This document shows, in pieces, positions 62,785-64,000 of a DNA stretch of 64,000 nt; positions within the stretch are counted from its first letter, which is position 1; every line of letters starts with the position of its first letter. The stretch is taken from positions 496,001 through 560,000 of the forward strand of contig NZ_CP015772.1 in NCBI RefSeq assembly GCF_001654455.1. Reading direction: 5' to 3'. The stretch comes from Niabella ginsenosidivorans (GTDB lineage Bacteria; Bacteroidota; Bacteroidia; Chitinophagales; Chitinophagaceae). Position numbers and translations under genes: made by a program. The notes under the pieces are model-generated. The model had not been told where the DNA came from. It did not search any database and saw nothing but the letters and a program-made list of their open reading frames with translations.

Positions 62785-64000
62785 ATGAGTATTTATAACG
62801 ATTATATTAAAGAAATCGAAGAAAGAAAAGAGCAGGGGCTTCATCCGAAGCCGATTGATAGTGCAGAATTGCTAAGCGAAATTATTACACAAATCAAGGA
62901 TTTGGATAATCCCCGTCGGCAAGATGCCCTTAAATTCTTTATTTATAACACCCTGCCGGGTACTACTCCCGCTGCCGGTGTAAAAGCAAAATTCTTAAAG
63001 GAAATCATTCTTGGTGCAGTAGTAGTTAAAGAAATTACGCCTGCTTTTGCTTTTGAGTTATTATCACATATGAAGGGTGGCCCTTCCATTGAAGTGTTGC
63101 TTGATTTAGCGCTGGGGGCTGATACCGCTATTGCTCAGGAAGCGGCAAATGTTCTTAAAACACAGGTATTTCTTTATGAAGCAGATACAGACCGTCTGAA
63201 GGAAGCATTCAAAAGCGGTAATGCAATTGCTAAAGAAATTCTGGAAAGCTATGCACGGGCTGAGTTCTTTACTAAATTACCGGAGGTGCCTGAAGAAATT
63301 AAGGTAGTTACTTTCATAGCCGGTGAAGGTGATATTTCAACGGATCTGCTCTCTCCAGGTAATCAGGCGCACTCCCGTTCTGACAGGGAATTGCATGGTA
63401 AGTGTATGATTACTCCCAAGGTGCAAAGTGAAATCAGGGCATTACAGGCACAGCATCCTGACGCAAGTGTGATGTTGATTGCGGAGAAAGGTACTATGGG
63501 AGTAGGGTCTTCAAGAATGTCTGGTGTAAACAACGTGGCGCTTTGGACGGGTAAACAGGCAAGCCCGTACGTGCCGTTCGTTAATATTGCTCCGATCGTT
63601 GCGGGAACAAATGGTATTTCGCCGATCTTCCTCACTACTGTTGACGTTACCGGCGGTATCGGCATCGATCTTAAAAACTGGGTAAAAAAACTGGATGCAG
63701 CTGGCAAACCCGTATTGAATGAAAAAGGCGAACCGGTTCTGGAAGAAGTTTATTCTGTTGCCACGGGAACGGTTCTTACGATCAATACAAAGAAAAAGAA
63801 ATTGTATAATGGCAACCGGGAGCTGATTGACATTTCCAGGTCGCTCACTCCCCAGAAAATGGAATTCATAAAAGCCGGTGGTTCTTATGCAGTGGTATTC
63901 GGTAAAAAAATCCAGACATTTGCCGCAAAAACACTGGGCATCGATACCCCGGCTGTATTTGCCCCGTCAAAGGAAATTTCTATTGAAGGGCAGGGGTTAA
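62785..64000 (+). CDS. acnB: Bifunctional aconitate hydratase B (5' part, runs off the window)
   Basis: An open frame from ATG 62785 continues without stop to the last base. It starts MSIYNDYIKEIEERKEQGLH, typical of AcnB, which isomerises citrate to isocitrate and can dehydrate 2-methylcitrate. The HEAT-like N-terminal domain (about 1-160) precedes the swivel domain with NQAHSRSDRELHGKCMI, EKGTMGVGSSRMSGVNNVALW and NIAPIVAGTNGISPIFLTTVDVTGGIGIDL. About 405 of some 920 expected residues are inside the window; the iron-sulfur cysteines lie beyond it. An ATG 6 bp further upstream (62779) is also possible. Confidence 0.93.
   Translation, partial: MSIYNDYIKEIEERKEQGLHPKPIDSAELLSEIITQIKDLDNPRRQDALKFFIYNTLPGTTPAAGVKAKFLKEIILGAVVVKEITPAFAFELLSHMKGGPSIEVLLDLALGADTAIAQEAANVLKTQVFLYEADTDRLKEAFKSGNAIAKEILESYARAEFFTKLPEVPEEIKVVTFIAGEGDISTDLLSPGNQAHSRSDRELHGKCMITPKVQSEIRALQAQHPDASVMLIAEKGTMGVGSSRMSGVNNVALWTGKQASPYVPFVNIAPIVAGTNGISPIFLTTVDVTGGIGIDLKNWVKKLDAAGKPVLNEKGEPVLEEVYSVATGTVLTINTKKKKLYNGNRELIDISRSLTPQKMEFIKAGGSYAVVFGKKIQTFAAKTLGIDTPAVFAPSKEISIEGQGL

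Overview
The window reads as chromosome of a Bacteroidota bacterium, most likely of the class Chitinophagia (family Chitinophagaceae; inference from gene content, not from a marker gene). Pointers are two SusC/SusD pairs, TAnnTTTG-type -7 promoter elements, few Shine-Dalgarno sites, a propeller-type (Reg_prop/Y_Y_Y) histidine kinase, DUF6515-type secreted proteins, class II ribonucleotide reductase and many short palindromic intergenic repeats. No rRNA, tRNA, CRISPR array, intact transposase or prophage gene was seen.

Layout. 0.1-6.6 kb: ubiX, a lipoprotein, a secreted beta-rich protein, an alpha-oxoamine synthase (serine palmitoyltransferase-like) and penicillin-binding protein 1A. 6.8-13.9 kb: a ComA-type phosphosulfolactate synthase overlapping aroE, then glmM, an LTA-synthase-like sulfatase, a PAP2 phosphatase and a CNNM/CBS protein. 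14.1-17.7 kb: DUF6702, HupE/UreJ and M1 peptidase. 17.9-23.7 kb: a TraB/GumN protein, a group of secreted Tyr/His/Arg-rich proteins (one frameshifted), a decayed DUF1801 gene and an ABC exporter. 24.0-25.2 kb: a thiolase. 25.4-37.6 kb: two DeoR/GlpR-like regulators, each followed by a SusC/SusD pair. 37.6-38.6 kb: a scrap zone with a group II intron 3' end and two broken genes. 38.6-47.8 kb: a SNF2 helicase, a YbdK-type carboxylate-amine ligase, an ATP-grasp protein, an esterase, a DUF255 thioredoxin-fold protein and DUF1543. 48.2-55.3 kb: nrdJ, then a histidine kinase and its NarL-type regulator. 55.4-56.1 kb: a dense repeat zone. 56.2-61.3 kb: an ECF sigma/anti-sigma/adhesin-like operon and two tandem paralogous membrane histidine kinases. 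61.3-64.0 kb: mostly non-coding with structured repeats, a PspC-like protein and the 5' part of acnB, which runs off the window.

How the parts work together. Much is housekeeping: cell wall (glmM, PBP1A), shikimate, TCA cycle, dNTP synthesis and fatty-acid breakdown. The accessory interest lies in the regulator-SusCD tandem with 10-bp-phased TTTTGC repeats upstream of both regulators, the amidoligase-like trio (YbdK, ATP-grasp, esterase), the possible sulfonate/sphingolipid link between ComA and the alpha-oxoamine synthase, the MITE-like repeat family with 16-bp terminal inverted repeats, and the degenerate island at 37.6-38.6 kb that looks like the remains of a peptide-export or redox locus beside a dead group II intron.
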